Shown in pieces: positions 31,408 to 42,876 of a stretch of DNA of 64,000 nt (positions are counted from its first letter, which is position 1; each line of letters begins with the position of its first letter). This DNA comes from Picocystis sp. L7 (taxonomy: Eukaryota > Chlorophyta > Picocystophyceae > Picocystales > Picocystaceae), in the NCBI GenBank assembly GCA_020975725.1, contig QXJR01000027.1, forward strand, positions 1-64,000, read 5' to 3'. Made by a program: the position numbers and the translations under genes. The notes beneath the pieces are model-generated. The model saw only the letters and a list, made by a program, of their open reading frames with translations, was not told the origin of the DNA and made no database searches.

Positions 31408-33268
31408 GATGTTAAGGAATGGGGTTCCATGTCTATTTCTCAAAGATCGTGTGATTGATACGACGATGTCGCTGCAAAGCCAGCTAAACAAGTCTTACTT
31501 GCCCCAAAACATCCTCCGACAGGAACGCACTCGGCATTCCAAAGCGATTGCGTTCCAGTAGCCATTGACATCTACATGAAATGGCATCAATTCCAAGCAG
31601 CCTTTGCTAGCTCCATAACTTGGTTGCTTCTAGATACAGGTCTCAAGCCTTTCTCTTCGTGTTGTCTTTGCAAGCTCTCTGATATCACGTTGTGTGTTGC
31701 TGCTTCAACCCGGCAAGAGTTTCCGACTATAGTACCTGGTATGGATACCAAAACTTTGCCAGTGACTAGGTGACGGATGGGATGCACTCAATGTTTTCGC
31801 CTGGAAAAGCGACGTCTCCCTGTCACATTCACGCCCCCGCATTTCACTCCTCCTTCTCAGTGTCGCATGAACGCTCCAACCAATGATTCCAATGCAAAGG
31901 CAACGCTTCCCCTGTTCTCGCACTCGAACAGGATCTTGCGCACATCAAGCGGGATTGACACATACGTTGAATCCAGAATGCAAAAACAGTAGCATGTGCT
32001 TCACCAATCACATTCACTACTGCCCCAAGTTCTGATGCGTGCTCCCAGGCAGCAGCTTCACATCATTGAGTTCGTGTACTGCTCCCTTGTTTCCTGCACC
32101 CACAATCCCATCCTTTTTTTGTTGGAGATGCTCGCCAACGCTCCCACTGAGGGCATCCCCCGGAGCTAGGCGTCGCTTTCGTTTTCCGGATTGAATCCGG
32201 TAGGTTGCCAATCGTTTCGGAATGCGAGGCCCCGGAGCTACAGGCATCCGGCGATGCGAATGCGTCGTCTTAGGTCTTGCCAGAACGATTGCATACGCGT
32301 GCTTGCAAGGCTGCGACCGCTCCCTTCGCTCTCCACCGTCGCTCTTCGGCATCTGCTTGGGGGACGGAAGGATGGACCGATTCGTTCTGCTTCACTTCGA
32401 TCGTCCGGCAAGGCATTCTTCTTCCTTTCTCCCATGCACACACCCAGCAGACGTGTTGAAACCAAGTCGACAAAACCGAGGCGCGTGTTCCATTGATCTT
32501 CCTCGATACAGATGGACCCTCCTTACAGATGAGGGTCGGAACAGGATCGGATCCAAACCGGGGGAGTTCCACTGCGGGGATCCAGTTTGAGGGAGCGGGG
32601 CGAGATGGTTGTCGCGGTTTCTACCACCCTTGTACGAATGCCTGACCCCAGCATTGTGTATTGCGAAGCAGTGGGGATCGAAGAGGAGGGGATAGATTCT
32701 TGATCCATACCGGTGGAGGCGAGGCAAGGGGGGGGCGACCCTTCTTCACCTGGGGCAGGACACCCCAACCCTCAGTTGGGATGTGCTACGTGTAGTGGAA
32801 AGTTCGTCAAGCGGAAGGGTCCAAACGAAGATGAGCACTCCCACACGCGAAAGGTGGTGGCGACCTCTGCAGACGAGGAACCAAGGCAAGAAGGGAAAAG
32901 TCAGGCAAAAAACAACAGTGCCCTCAAGTGCAAGGGTCGCCAGACGGCCACACCCTAAACTTAGGAAGGCTGATCGCTGCAAAACAACGCGTAAACGTGC
33001 GCATATACCTCGTGTACTTCTTTTCCTCAAGATCAGCCGCTACGAAGTTCAAGTACAGTTGCAAAAACGTGGACGACCGACCTTCGTACAACCTTCCCGT
33101 TCGCAGTGCTCAAGTCAGCAGCGTGGAAGACCTTTGCTTGGTGCAACATCAGCTCCATAGATGCCGAACATGGACACTGTGTGAAAGATGTCCGATTCAA
33201 CAGGTTCTGAAAACGACTCCGGTCTGCAAAATTAAAAAGGGGCCACACACAAAGAAATCCCCAAGATT
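31408..33268. other. No gene recognised
   Basis: About 1.9 kb. 32100-32770 is GC-richer, with overlapping short open frames on both strands that look compositional. Nothing is identified. Confidence 0.35.
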
Positions 33269-34933
33269 ATGGCATACGAACTGAAAAAGCCAGATGACGA
33301 CGGGAATGGGATCCTTTCCTTAGATGAGACAGTTTAAGGGGTGGAACGCCTGCAGACTGCTATCAGTCAAGTGGGGTTGGCCGATAAGTGTATCATCTTC
33401 CTTGCCAAACTAGCATTTTTCCCAATCGGGGCAGTTGGAGGCGTTGTGTATGCCCTTCCATCGTTTCTGGAAAGATACTTATGTGGACAGCAATCCCCAA
33501 CTTGTGGTGAATGATACGGTAAACCACTCGCTGTAACCAACCCAGACCTCAGAGTTGGAAATGCGATCTTTGATTCTTCGCAAGTCAAACTGTCGGAGAG
33601 TCGGCGTCACGTGCTGGAGGAGCAGACCCAACTTGTAGACAGTGAAGGTAACCCCGTATCGACTGCAGCTACAATCGGAGAGGATGGACAACTGCTCACA
33701 CCACAGGGAGTAGATGCGTCAATTGCTTTGAGTACCTGTTTCACTTCAGCAAGTGATGTTGGCGGCGTTGAGTCAATGTTCAAATGGACTATAGCCGATC
33801 TACTGTGACTGACACGATTGATCAATGCCTTGGAATTCCTAATGAGAATGCTAAAAATAGAGATGATCGACGCCTAAGTGGTGCACATTGACAGTTCAGA
33901 AGCAAGAACATTTGCAGATGAAGATGATGGAGTGCATGAAGGCCAACCTGGTCAAGATGTAGATGCTACAATCAAAGGAGTCTTTTTTGGAGGCACGCTT
34001 CCAGACTAAGATGCTCTTCATCCGGAGCGTGTACTAAACTGATAGACAGGCCAACGTAGATGATTTCATGTGGCTACTAGAAGACCCTGTGGAAGCTACA
34101 TACATTTTTGAGACCTTGGAACACATCCGAGGCAGCGGGCTGACTGATGAAGAGTGCTCAGGAGCACTCGTGGAGCAAGGGACAGGAAGACTTTAATGTA
34201 CTGTTCAAACTATAAGGCGTTGCTTGCGGAAGATTAGGAGCTCCCAGAAGAAAATCAGTAACCTGGAGAGTGATTTCAAGAACTTGTTAAGAAGGTACAA
34301 GCAAGCGGATCTAAATCGCAGAACTTTTCAAAAGTGGTGAGACTTGCTACACAGGATCTGTTCGATTCCATCAGAGCGGTGGGAAACATTCAAGACGTGA
34401 TCTTGGCCGTGCCCAGCCTGATTGAAGGCCTGCGTCCACAGTACAAATGGTTCCCGTCCCCGTGTAACAAGTTGCTTGCAACCCTTGAGCAAACTATCCG
34501 GAACGAAGTGGGCCAGCAGCTTGTGCCATACAGCTCTATCTTTCCATATGCTTTTGGCTCTCCCCAAACGACTTATGACAAGCCCAATGTGTTCACATCG
34601 GAGACCACCATCCAGCCTAGAAGGTGCTTTGAGTTTCTTGAGTTGAGGCCAAGATGCCCCGGGCTGCACGATGCACTAATAGACATGAAAGCCATCATGT
34701 CCGTTGCAATGAAGGATGCTCTTGAGAGCTTGGACGGTGACATCATGGATACGCTGAATGTTGGACTGATACGGCCCTTGAATGGTGTGGTGAACCCTCT
34801 GAAGGAAACCGAAGGCTTGCTCTCTCAGCTTGCAAGTCGGAGATGTTTGGGGGAAAATCCAGCGTCAGAATCAGCCTCCTATAGCGAGCGATTGTTGTCA
34901 GTAATGTACGAGCACATCCATTCGTTTGTCTAA
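33269..34933 (+). pseudogene. Decayed or heavily split host gene with an EF-hand and a membrane segment
   Basis: Several adjacent frames read like protein but are separated by stops. An ATG at 33269 gives 23 codons containing a canonical EF-hand loop (DDDGNGILSLDE). The next piece has a hydrophobic stretch (IIFLAKLAFFPIGAVGGVVY) and then an acidic stretch. The longest piece, 34334-34933, encodes 199 unrecognised residues including PQYKWFPSPCNKLLATLEQT. The pieces could be exons of one gene for a calcium-binding membrane protein, but I cannot place convincing splice sites, so decay is at least as likely. Confidence 0.35.
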
Positions 34934-37900
34934 AAGATGGTCCAAACGTAGCTCGTGCATGCAGCTCCACATCGCCAACTTTTCCACACCAAAGCTTTTG
35001 CATTCGACGCACTTCTTATCCGGGTAGAAATCAGCACAAGCACATCTATGTCATTTGAAAGGTTCTCCGAAAACATCTATGTTGTCAATTTGCTGAGAGA
35101 ATTGGAAGGAGGGGAACTTCGTCGTGCTATGTAGGCATCCATTCCACTGCATCCAGCACTTTTGTTGGCCATTGCAAGCTCTTTCAATGTCCATCTATCG
35201 TTTCAAACATACATGTCATCAACGATGGCGGGTGGAGGATCTGTGTCGATGGGTGGCCTGGCATTCTAAGTGGTCATTCACCGGGAATCTGTGACGGTGA
35301 CAAGAGGAGACCCATCGAAGGCCGTCAACATCGATGGCTCAGCATGAACATCCGTTTCCCTGGGAATCGATTTCCGGCCTGCAGCAGGTGTGGGGTTATG
35401 CATGGGCTTGGGAGTCGATGCTTGCTTGACTTCAGAAATCTTTGTTGGCGCACCTAAAGCGATTGGAGGGGAGCGAATCACTGCTTCATCAACTGGCATG
35501 CATCAAGAGGCCATCAAACTGAATGCATCTACTTGTCCTCACATACCTTACAATGATAGCGATGCTTCTTGTGCACCTGGAGAAAATTCATTGGTAAGTG
35601 GTGTGGGTGATGGGGCTCACCTTTCTCCGCCCTCTGCAAGAGCCAAGCTGACCCCCCAGGCCCCACTGAGGATTCAATAGGATGGGAACACATGTCCCCA
35701 CTTTCTCAAAGTATTGTTCCAACATTGCGAGAAACAAAACCTGCCTGTCCAGTGAGGACCGGGCAAAAACCAGGAGGACTGAGCAAGAATCACAAGCTGA
35801 ACCACCACCTCTGCTCTTCATTCCCCTTTCATAACAAAGACTTTGATTTATTGCCTTGGCATCATTGGTCATGCGGCCAAGTATGGATCTCTCTAACCCA
35901 TGCCCAACACCAAGCTGTAAACATCTCCTGCAAGAAGCTTCCTCGAAAGAGAAGACCTTTAGGGCGTTTCGGTTGTCGAAATTCGGTTTGCCTGTGGGAA
36001 GGTACACCTTGGGGCTAGATATAGATCGAGAGCAACGATGTTGGAGGAACCCCATACCAACTACAAGAGGGCCAGAAACAGTTGGAGGTCAACCTAGACG
36101 TTCCCACAGCGAGTACAGGCAGGAACGGGCTCGTCAAAAATTTAGTTTTGAAAGCCTGCTACTCATCCCTAGCCTCCACTTCATGCTCTTCCAGAATGAA
36201 AAGTGTGTCACCACAGGAGCTGATACATACAAGGGCTGTCTTGCTGCGTGATTTCCACAAGGAAGTATGTATCTTTTACAATACATTGTTCTCCACATAC
36301 CTGATGACCTCTTCATAGGCAGAGAGAGCGAAGTCCTGACAAATTTTGAAAAGCCAGTCATGAAAAATTGACACAAGCAGCTGGTCACATTCAATACCAA
36401 GTTGTTCAGAAAGCATGCATCACTTGCACATTTTTTGCCACTTCCAGGCATTCAGGCCAACCCAAGGTCTTGCCTCTGGTTCACCCCAAATTAGGATTGA
36501 CGGACGTGCTGCATTTGAAGGCGAGCAACACCAATTCACTACGTTTTGAGTGCAAACAAAAAACATCGAAGAATGCCTGTCGGGTGGCGCATGAGTGCAC
36601 CCTCCATGTATCCAATGCAACGGGGGAAAACTCAAAGCACCTAAAATTCTCAGGAAGTACCTGCATCTTGCAAGACCTGTAAGTTCAGGCGAGTTCAATG
36701 ACAGAGTTGATACAATTTCCTGGATGCACATAATGATGCTGAACGTATCCTGTGGAAGCAATTCGGTGGGACGTGCTTCAGTACCGGCACTAAACCTTAT
36801 CCTAAGTTGCCTCGAGTACATGCTACGTAAATTCACATCCTTGCACAGGCTTCGTTGGCAATTTAGACCATTCTGTCTGTTTCCTTCTAAGCACTCAATG
36901 CACTCTAGTAAGCCGGCCCACTCTGGATCCAGGCCGGCCAATAACAAAATTGCTTCCATCCATCTGCCGGTTGTCATGCAAGCCGGATCCAATCAAAACC
37001 AATACGACGAAACCTGTCTGCGTGCATGTATTAGCAAAGCCAAAAGTAAGCCAGCATGATCATCCATGGTCAGGGTTTACGATTCCTGAGACGTCTCTAC
37101 GGTGGAATGAAAGATCCAAATTCCCCTATTGGTCCGAATTCTCCTTGCGCCGACGCAAGAAAAGCATATGCTGAGCGATAGGGAAGGCTGCAGAACCTTC
37201 AACCTCGCAGATGAACATAGAGATTCTGACAAAGTGTCGAACATACGTGTTTCAAAGCATCGCTTGTTTCACACGCAGAAGGACAGAAACAGCAAAGTCA
37301 GACGGGCATGAGAAACTCTGGTTCCTTCTCAGCGAAACAGCCTACAGGTGTTGAGGCCCCAAAAAAAAAAGGCTAACGCAGTCCATAAGAGCTTTCCCAG
37401 AACCTCCCACTAATTCAAGGCACCTGTCTGTGGTAATCCTTTAAAAGAGGCACCACCACAAGCCCTTAAAGAGGCCATCATTGGCTCCTCAGGACGCTCC
37501 TAGGTGCAGCAAAAGCACGAGTTTAGAAGTACGCTTTGTCCCTACGGGATGTTCCCTGCTTTCCCACTAGCTCGTTCTGTTTGTTTAAGGCAAAATGGAC
37601 AGCCAACGGAGTCGCATACCAATTTTCTAAGCATCAAAATGCATGTGCTGGGAACATGGTGCAAAGCTTGCAAAGCAGAGGGGCAGGCGTTTGGAAGTCA
37701 GACAAAGGCAGTTCCAACCAAAAGGAGGAAGGCTTCCCAACATACGACCCTACCAACAACTGCCACAAGTTGCCCCCGGTGCCGCAGCTCTCTCTCATCT
37801 GCATCTTCTTTCTGGACTGCCATGCCCCCAAAAATATCCTATCATCACATCCAACCATGTCCCAGAATGATGTGCTCTGTTTCTCTTCGCAATTCGGATC

Positions 37901-37949
37901 TCCAATTCTTGCAGACCCGTGTCTCCCACTCAGTTGGCAGGCAAGCAGT
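34934..37949. other. Gene-poor region
   Basis: About 3 kb with scattered open frames under 160 codons that match nothing I know. Composition is A/T-richer than the housekeeping zone. No repeat or RNA gene was noticed. Confidence 0.35.
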
Positions 37950-38360
37950 TCAAGAAGAAGCGGAGATGCAACAGCCTCCAAGGTTTGTCCCTTCGTCCAC
38001 CACCCACCTTACATCGCCATTTGATGTAGTATGGAAACAAACAGCACGATCGATGCCTGCTTCTCCTCTGTGGATGCAGCTAGCGGACCACAGTGTGGGC
38101 TGTGAAGCGCACCGGAACGCGTGCCTTCTGGGTTTTGTGTCCGTATCTGGATCCAGGCGCTTGCATGGGTGCCTAGTGCAACGATGCTTTGGCACGTCCG
38201 GCGCAAGTGATCTTTGCCTGTGTTGGGCGTAATGCAGAAACGCCACCAGAACTACAGGCGGTTCGGCACAGGTGAAGATGTGACCCGACCCATGCCAGAA
38301 TGCTTGGAGCGCAGCCACGGACGCAAGAATGAAGGAAACTAAAAACTTGTTCCGTAGCAC
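37950..38360 (-). CDS. Possible small secreted Cys-containing protein (uncertain)
   Basis: An open frame of 136 codons starts with a hydrophobic leader (FLVSFILASVAALQAF) and contains about eight Cys, ending in GGCC. There is no ATG at the natural start, so an upstream exon would be needed. No family is recognised. It fits the secreted-protein theme of the region, but could be chance. Confidence 0.25.
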   Translation of the reverse strand: MLRNKFLVSFILASVAALQAFWHGSGHIFTCAEPPVVLVAFLHYAQHRQRSLAPDVPKHRCTRHPCKRLDPDTDTKPRRHAFRCASQPTLWSASCIHRGEAGIDRAVCFHTTSNGDVRWVVDEGTNLGGCCISASS

Positions 38361-38648
38361 ACAACGGCACTGTGTCCTGACATCGCAGCGACGAGCACAG
38401 GCCTGCGCTTTCCACCCTTTAGTCTGTGGACCTTCTTTCGTTGCTCTTCGAGTACACCCGTCGTTCTTGCCGGGATCTGGTCAGAAGCCAAGGCTGTCAA
38501 GCTACTGCGTTTTGCACTTTACGATCAACTGTGGATAGAGCATGCTTTCGCATCGTTTTGGGATACCATGCAGGGCGGGTGCCCTACTTCCGATGACCCC
38601 CATCGAGACCAGAAAGGACGGGGATACTGGGGAAACCTGGCCTGTCCC

Positions 38649-39485
38649 TCACCCACCGATCCTTCCAGATACCAAGCATGCGGCCTTGGTTCCTGGACGA
38701 CATCGTTCTGGATCTGTCGCAGTAATTTTCTTGCACTCGTCTCGGTAAGACTCGTGCATGGTGCCCATGGCCTGGTCCCAATGGGTGAAGTAGAGGGAAA
38801 AGTGCCTGGATGGATATCTGTGGTGCATGTCATGATGGAGGACCGTGTTGAGGTACTTGCAGGGAGTTTTTCCGGAGAAAGCGGCCACCATGCATTGCTC
38901 GAGGCTCGGAATGTAGGGGGCGACCTCGTACCCCACATGTCCTCCGATGTGGATGAGGGTGGTGAACATGTGGTAGACCCGATGCAGTTCCGTGTGGATG
39001 GGAAAGAGGAAGACCACACTCACCTCGTTCAGGAACACGAGCACGGCTTCGAACCAATGGAAACTGTATCCCGTGAATGCGTTGGGCGTCCTGGATTCGT
39101 GGTGAATGTAGTGCACATGTTTGTACAGCGGTCTCCAGTGCAACAATCGATGGGCCCAGTAGAACCAGGTGTCATGGATCAGGTCGAGGGCAGCCCACGT
39201 GAGTATGGCCTGCATCCAGGACCAGGTACCATCGTAGAGTTTTCCCACGCCTTTCCGATGCAACATTTCGACCCCTTTCCACACGGCTGCTTTGATGGCC
39301 ACTGGCACCAGGCTCCTTTTGGCGTCCCTCCAAGCGTCGGTGTTCCTTTTCCCTCGAGGCGGCAGTGGTCGGACTGCCGTGCATTTCGGCACGACCACGT
39401 GCATCACCAGTGCTGGCAGGTAGTAGCACGCGGCCGCCTGGACCAGCGCCATCCCATATCCTCCGCCAAACAGCGCATACGTCAT
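38649..39485 (-). CDS. Fatty acid hydroxylase / sterol desaturase superfamily membrane enzyme
   Basis: I start at the ATG at 39485 (278 residues), because the in-frame extension upstream is Pro/Gly-rich and crosses into the divergent promoter. All three histidine clusters of the superfamily are present: HRLLH (after WFYWA), HYIHHESRTP and a terminal HHDMHHRYP, which bind the di-iron site. Hydrophobic stretches (ALVQAAACYYLPALVMHVVV and the region around FEAVLVFLNEVSVVFLF) fit an ER membrane enzyme. It should hydroxylate or desaturate a sterol or fatty acyl substrate using O2; the substrate cannot be told. It is divergent from biotin synthase with about 540 bp between starts. Confidence 0.85.
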   Translation of the reverse strand: MTYALFGGGYGMALVQAAACYYLPALVMHVVVPKCTAVRPLPPRGKRNTDAWRDAKRSLVPVAIKAAVWKGVEMLHRKGVGKLYDGTWSWMQAILTWAALDLIHDTWFYWAHRLLHWRPLYKHVHYIHHESRTPNAFTGYSFHWFEAVLVFLNEVSVVFLFPIHTELHRVYHMFTTLIHIGGHVGYEVAPYIPSLEQCMVAAFSGKTPCKYLNTVLHHDMHHRYPSRHFSLYFTHWDQAMGTMHESYRDECKKITATDPERCRPGTKAACLVSGRIGG

Positions 39486-40024
39486 CCTTCTCGATGTTTG
39501 GTGTGTCGGTTCCTCCTCGTTCCCTTCTCGTCTGTGCCTGGAGGGATGGTGTCGACCCGTTTCAGTCGGGACCGCGTCGAAAGGGATCCACAGGAAATAG
39601 ATGGAAGGTGGGGTCCGGTTGGAACCCGGATCACCCCCGGTTCCGTGCCGGGTCGAAGGAGGGGGGAACAGGGCGACACCCCACCCGTGGTCTCTTCGAT
39701 CCATTCGACCCCATCCAGGGAAACGACCCCCCCTCTTTCTTCGTCCCTGTATCCCTCCCTCTTCATCTCCAGCGAAGGGGGTCGATATGCCCCAGGAAAG
39801 GGGAGGACCCAGGCATTGCCCCGGGTTGGTCTCGTCAGGCGTTACGTTGGGGGAGTCGGAACCCGGTCCTTCCCATTCCTTCCCCTTCTGCTCGTGGGGT
39901 TCGAAAGGGAACCCGTCCCTTTCGTTCCCATCGAACCGACCCGATAGGGTTCCGCTTTCCAGGGGATCCCAAGGTGCGCCGCACCCAACCCAACCGCGCA
40001 ACGGTCGAACGCAAAAAAGAGACC

Positions 40025-41206
40025 ATGGCCATGAGGAAAGCGAACGCAAGGATGGCCACCAACGCTTGGAAACTCGTCCTGGGCGATGGGAAGGGAAGGG
40101 CCGCCCTGCACACGGCTACGAACCAAGACGAAAGTCGGAACGGACCCTGGGTCGAGGGACAAGTGCGAACCGACTGGACGCGCGAACAAGTCGCCGAAGT
40201 GTTTCACTCGCCGCTGCTCGATCTCGTGCATCGGGCCGCGAGGGTCCATCGGATGCATCACGATCCCAGACAGGTGCAGAAATGCACCCTGCTCTCCATC
40301 AAAACTGGTGGCTGTCCGGAAAACTGCAATTACTGCAGCCAGAGCAGTCATTGGAGCAAAGACACGGGGACCAAAGCCACCAAACTCATGGCCATCGATG
40401 AAATCTACCAAGCCGCCGTGAGGGCGAAGGCTGCGGGAAGCACGAGGTTCTGCATGGGCGCAGCGTGGAGGGGACCCTCGCAGGTAGGAAAAGGACAATT
40501 CGGCAGGGTGCTGGAAACCGTGAAGAAGGTCCGCGCCCTGGGGATGGAGGTGTGCACCACACTGGGAATGCTCACCCCCGAACAAGCACAGCAACTCCGG
40601 TTTGCAGGGCTCACTGCATACAACCACAACCTGGACACCTCGCCGGAGTACTACGAGAAAGTGACCACCACGAGAAAGTACAGGGATCGATTGGAAACGC
40701 TGAAGCACGTTCGTGATGCGGGGATCAGCGTATGCTCTGGTGGTATCATCGGCTTGGGGGAGGAAGAGATCGACCGCATCGGACTCTTCTTGCAGCTGGC
40801 GACTCTTCCCGAACACCCGGAGTCGGTCCCGGTGAACTCGCTGGTGGCCGTGCCGGGCACCCCCTTTGAGGATCACCAGGAGCCCACGGCCTTCGAATTG
40901 GTCCGTTGCATTGCTACGGCCCGCATTCTGATGCCCAAATCCATGGTTAGATTGAGCGCGGGGAGGATGAAGCTGGGTGCCTCTGACCAGGCCATGTGCT
41001 TTTTGGCCGGCGCGAACTCCATTTTTTCTGGGGACGAGCTTCTGACCACCAAGAACAACGACGAGCACGAAGACAAGGTGTTGTTCCAACAGCTTGGATT
41101 GGAAGGGCGTCCCGCGTTCCTCCCTTACAGCGGCGGTGGTCCCAGCAGCAGCGGTTCGGACTTCGAGGAAGTGGAAGACAAGGAAGAGAGGGCAGCCTCG
41201 CAATGA
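40025..41206 (+). CDS. bioB: Biotin synthase (radical SAM)
   Basis: 393 residues from the ATG at 40025; upstream in-frame sequence is Arg/Pro-rich and overlaps the divergent gene. The radical-SAM motif CPENCNYCSQS supplies Cys 97, 101 and 104 for the [4Fe-4S] cluster. Other BioB signatures are FCMGAAWRGP, YNHNLDTSPEYY, CSGGIIGLGE, NSLVAVPGTP and the Arg-containing VRLSAGR that holds the [2Fe-2S] cluster. It inserts sulfur into dethiobiotin to make biotin. In eukaryotes it is usually mitochondrial; the first ~40 residues (MAMRKANARMATNAWKLV...) could be a targeting peptide. The C-terminal tail after residue ~370 is acidic and not conserved. A bioA/bioD gene is not seen nearby. Confidence 0.95.
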   Translation: MAMRKANARMATNAWKLVLGDGKGRAALHTATNQDESRNGPWVEGQVRTDWTREQVAEVFHSPLLDLVHRAARVHRMHHDPRQVQKCTLLSIKTGGCPENCNYCSQSSHWSKDTGTKATKLMAIDEIYQAAVRAKAAGSTRFCMGAAWRGPSQVGKGQFGRVLETVKKVRALGMEVCTTLGMLTPEQAQQLRFAGLTAYNHNLDTSPEYYEKVTTTRKYRDRLETLKHVRDAGISVCSGGIIGLGEEEIDRIGLFLQLATLPEHPESVPVNSLVAVPGTPFEDHQEPTAFELVRCIATARILMPKSMVRLSAGRMKLGASDQAMCFLAGANSIFSGDELLTTKNNDEHEDKVLFQQLGLEGRPAFLPYSGGGPSSSGSDFEEVEDKEERAASQ

Positions 41207-41778
41207 GCGGTGGGGGAGGACGTGCCCCTTCCCTACTTGTAAGTATTTTGTATTCACGCGATGCTTGGCGTGCTCGATCTGGGCGACCCACGCTTGGTGG
41301 TGTGGATGGTTTCTGTTCCTTCCTGCTGCGGATGGAGCGGGACCTCGTTTTTTCCCCTCTGCCTCCCGAGCCCGTGGTGGTCTCCATCCTTTTCCTGGTG
41401 CTGCTGCGCAGCACGTGGTTTCGGGCCCATGCGACGGTGGATTGCGATCTCGTTGCTTCTCTCTGCATGGATGTTTCCTGGCTGTTTGGCTGTCCTGGGT
41501 CCTTCCTTGGGTTCGGTTTTGGGAAGGGTGGATCGTCCCCCTGTCCCTCTCCCCACCCTCGGTCCTCGACGGGTCGATCGAGGATCGGGACGAATCGAAC
41601 CCCGATCCTGACTCGGCTTTCGTCGGATCGATCGTGCGCCGCAGAGGAAGCATCGTCCCGGTTCTTCGGCCTTTCACCAGCGTGGGAGAGGGACGGGGGG
41701 AGGCAGAGGGAGACGTGGGGAGGGGAACAGTGGGACAGAGAAGGGACCCTCCCGTGTGTGTGGGCGCGTGTGGGAGGC
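41207..41778. other. Intergenic region upstream of PEX19
   Basis: GC-rich, about 570 bp. Open frames on both strands are compositional. It contains CACGTG near 41412. Confidence 0.4.
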
Positions 41779-42876
41779 ATGGCAGGACGCGAAGCCACAG
41801 CTTCACCGGGAACGGACGAGGATCTCGACCAGCTGCTCGATCGTACGTGAGGGGAGGCAACAAACGAAGAAGGGAAGGACGTGCTGGGGGTTGGACCGGG
41901 CCGGATCCACGAAGCACGAAACTGACGGGACGCCCACACGTGCACCACACAGACACCCTGGACGAATTCCTCGTGCAAGACGTCCAACGCAGGGAAGAGA
42001 ACGCATGCACGTCCAGCCCAACGAAAGAGAAAAAGGACAGTGCGTTGCAATTCGATCCGCTGGGAAGGAGATCCGTCGCCAACCCAGGCAGCAGCGAACA
42101 TGCGCAGGTTCCCAACCCAGGACGGAACGACGCGTCGGACGAAATCAACGGTAGCCTGTCGAAGCTCTTCGAACAGCTGTCCAGCGCACTGGAAGAGGAC
42201 GATCCGGAAGGCGCTTCCAAGACGCTGGAATCCTTCCTGGGTGCGTCGACCGCGTCCTTGGGAGAAGAAAGGGGACCGCCTGTCGCGGGTGCCGAGGACG
42301 AGGTAGGTTCCTATTCGAAGGTCACGCCCACAAAACCAGCCCGAATAGGTGCTTTTTCCGTCGACTCGTCCTTCCTTCGCGCGAGAGACGGCCTTCGAGA
42401 CCTCTGCCGGTGCCTCGGCTGACCCGCCTGCGATCGCGATGGTTCCTGTCTCTTCGATTCCTTCGAAATGGCTTCGATACGTGGAGGGATGGCCTGCGGA
42501 AGGCATGGATCATTTGTTGGACGGTTTGATGCAGCAGCTGCTCTCCAAGGACGTGCTGTACGAGCCGATGAAGGAACTGGGTTCCAAGTATCCCGCTTAC
42601 TTGTCGGATCGTTCGGACGTCCTTTCTACCGATCAGGTGTCTCGTTACCGTTCTCAGCTGGATTGCATCCGTCGTCTGGTGTCGGCGTACGAACGTTCAG
42701 AGGGAGGTTCGTTTTCGGAGGTGTTGTCGATATTGCAGGAGATCCAATCGCATGGTCCTCCGCCTCCAGAGCTGTTGGACGGTTTGTCTTCTGGTTTGCC
42801 TTGGGACGGCATGGAGGGTGGACGTACGGGTTTACCTGTCGGGGAGGAACCTTCCGCTCCTTGCAGTGTGATGTGA
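41779..42876 (+). CDS. PEX19: Peroxisomal membrane protein chaperone PEX19 (three exons)
   Basis: Exons placed at 41779-41842, 41953-42302 and 42388-42876 give 300 residues, the usual PEX19 length. Intron 1 starts GTACGTGAGG and ends CACACAG; intron 2 starts GTAGGTTCC and ends after a pyrimidine-rich tract (an alternative acceptor at 42348 would add 13 residues). The N-terminus DEDLDQLLD-HTLDEFL matches the family's acidic PEX3-binding helix. The C-terminal domain has LLSKDVLYEPMKELGSKYPA and the LDCIRRLVSAYE helix, followed by ILQEIQSHGPPPPELLDGL. The protein ends in CSVM, a CaaX box for farnesylation, as in animal, fungal and plant PEX19. It carries newly made peroxisomal membrane proteins to PEX3. 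Confidence 0.92.

Noticed and set aside
37504-38232. 242-codon plus-strand frame
   Set aside because: Not supported by family, signal peptide or composition; it overlaps a slightly better minus-strand candidate.
39842-42506. Very long minus-strand frames opposite biotin synthase and PEX19 (up to 792 codons)
   Set aside because: They are GC-driven shadows: Arg/Ser/Pro-rich, lacking family features, and antisense to well-supported genes.
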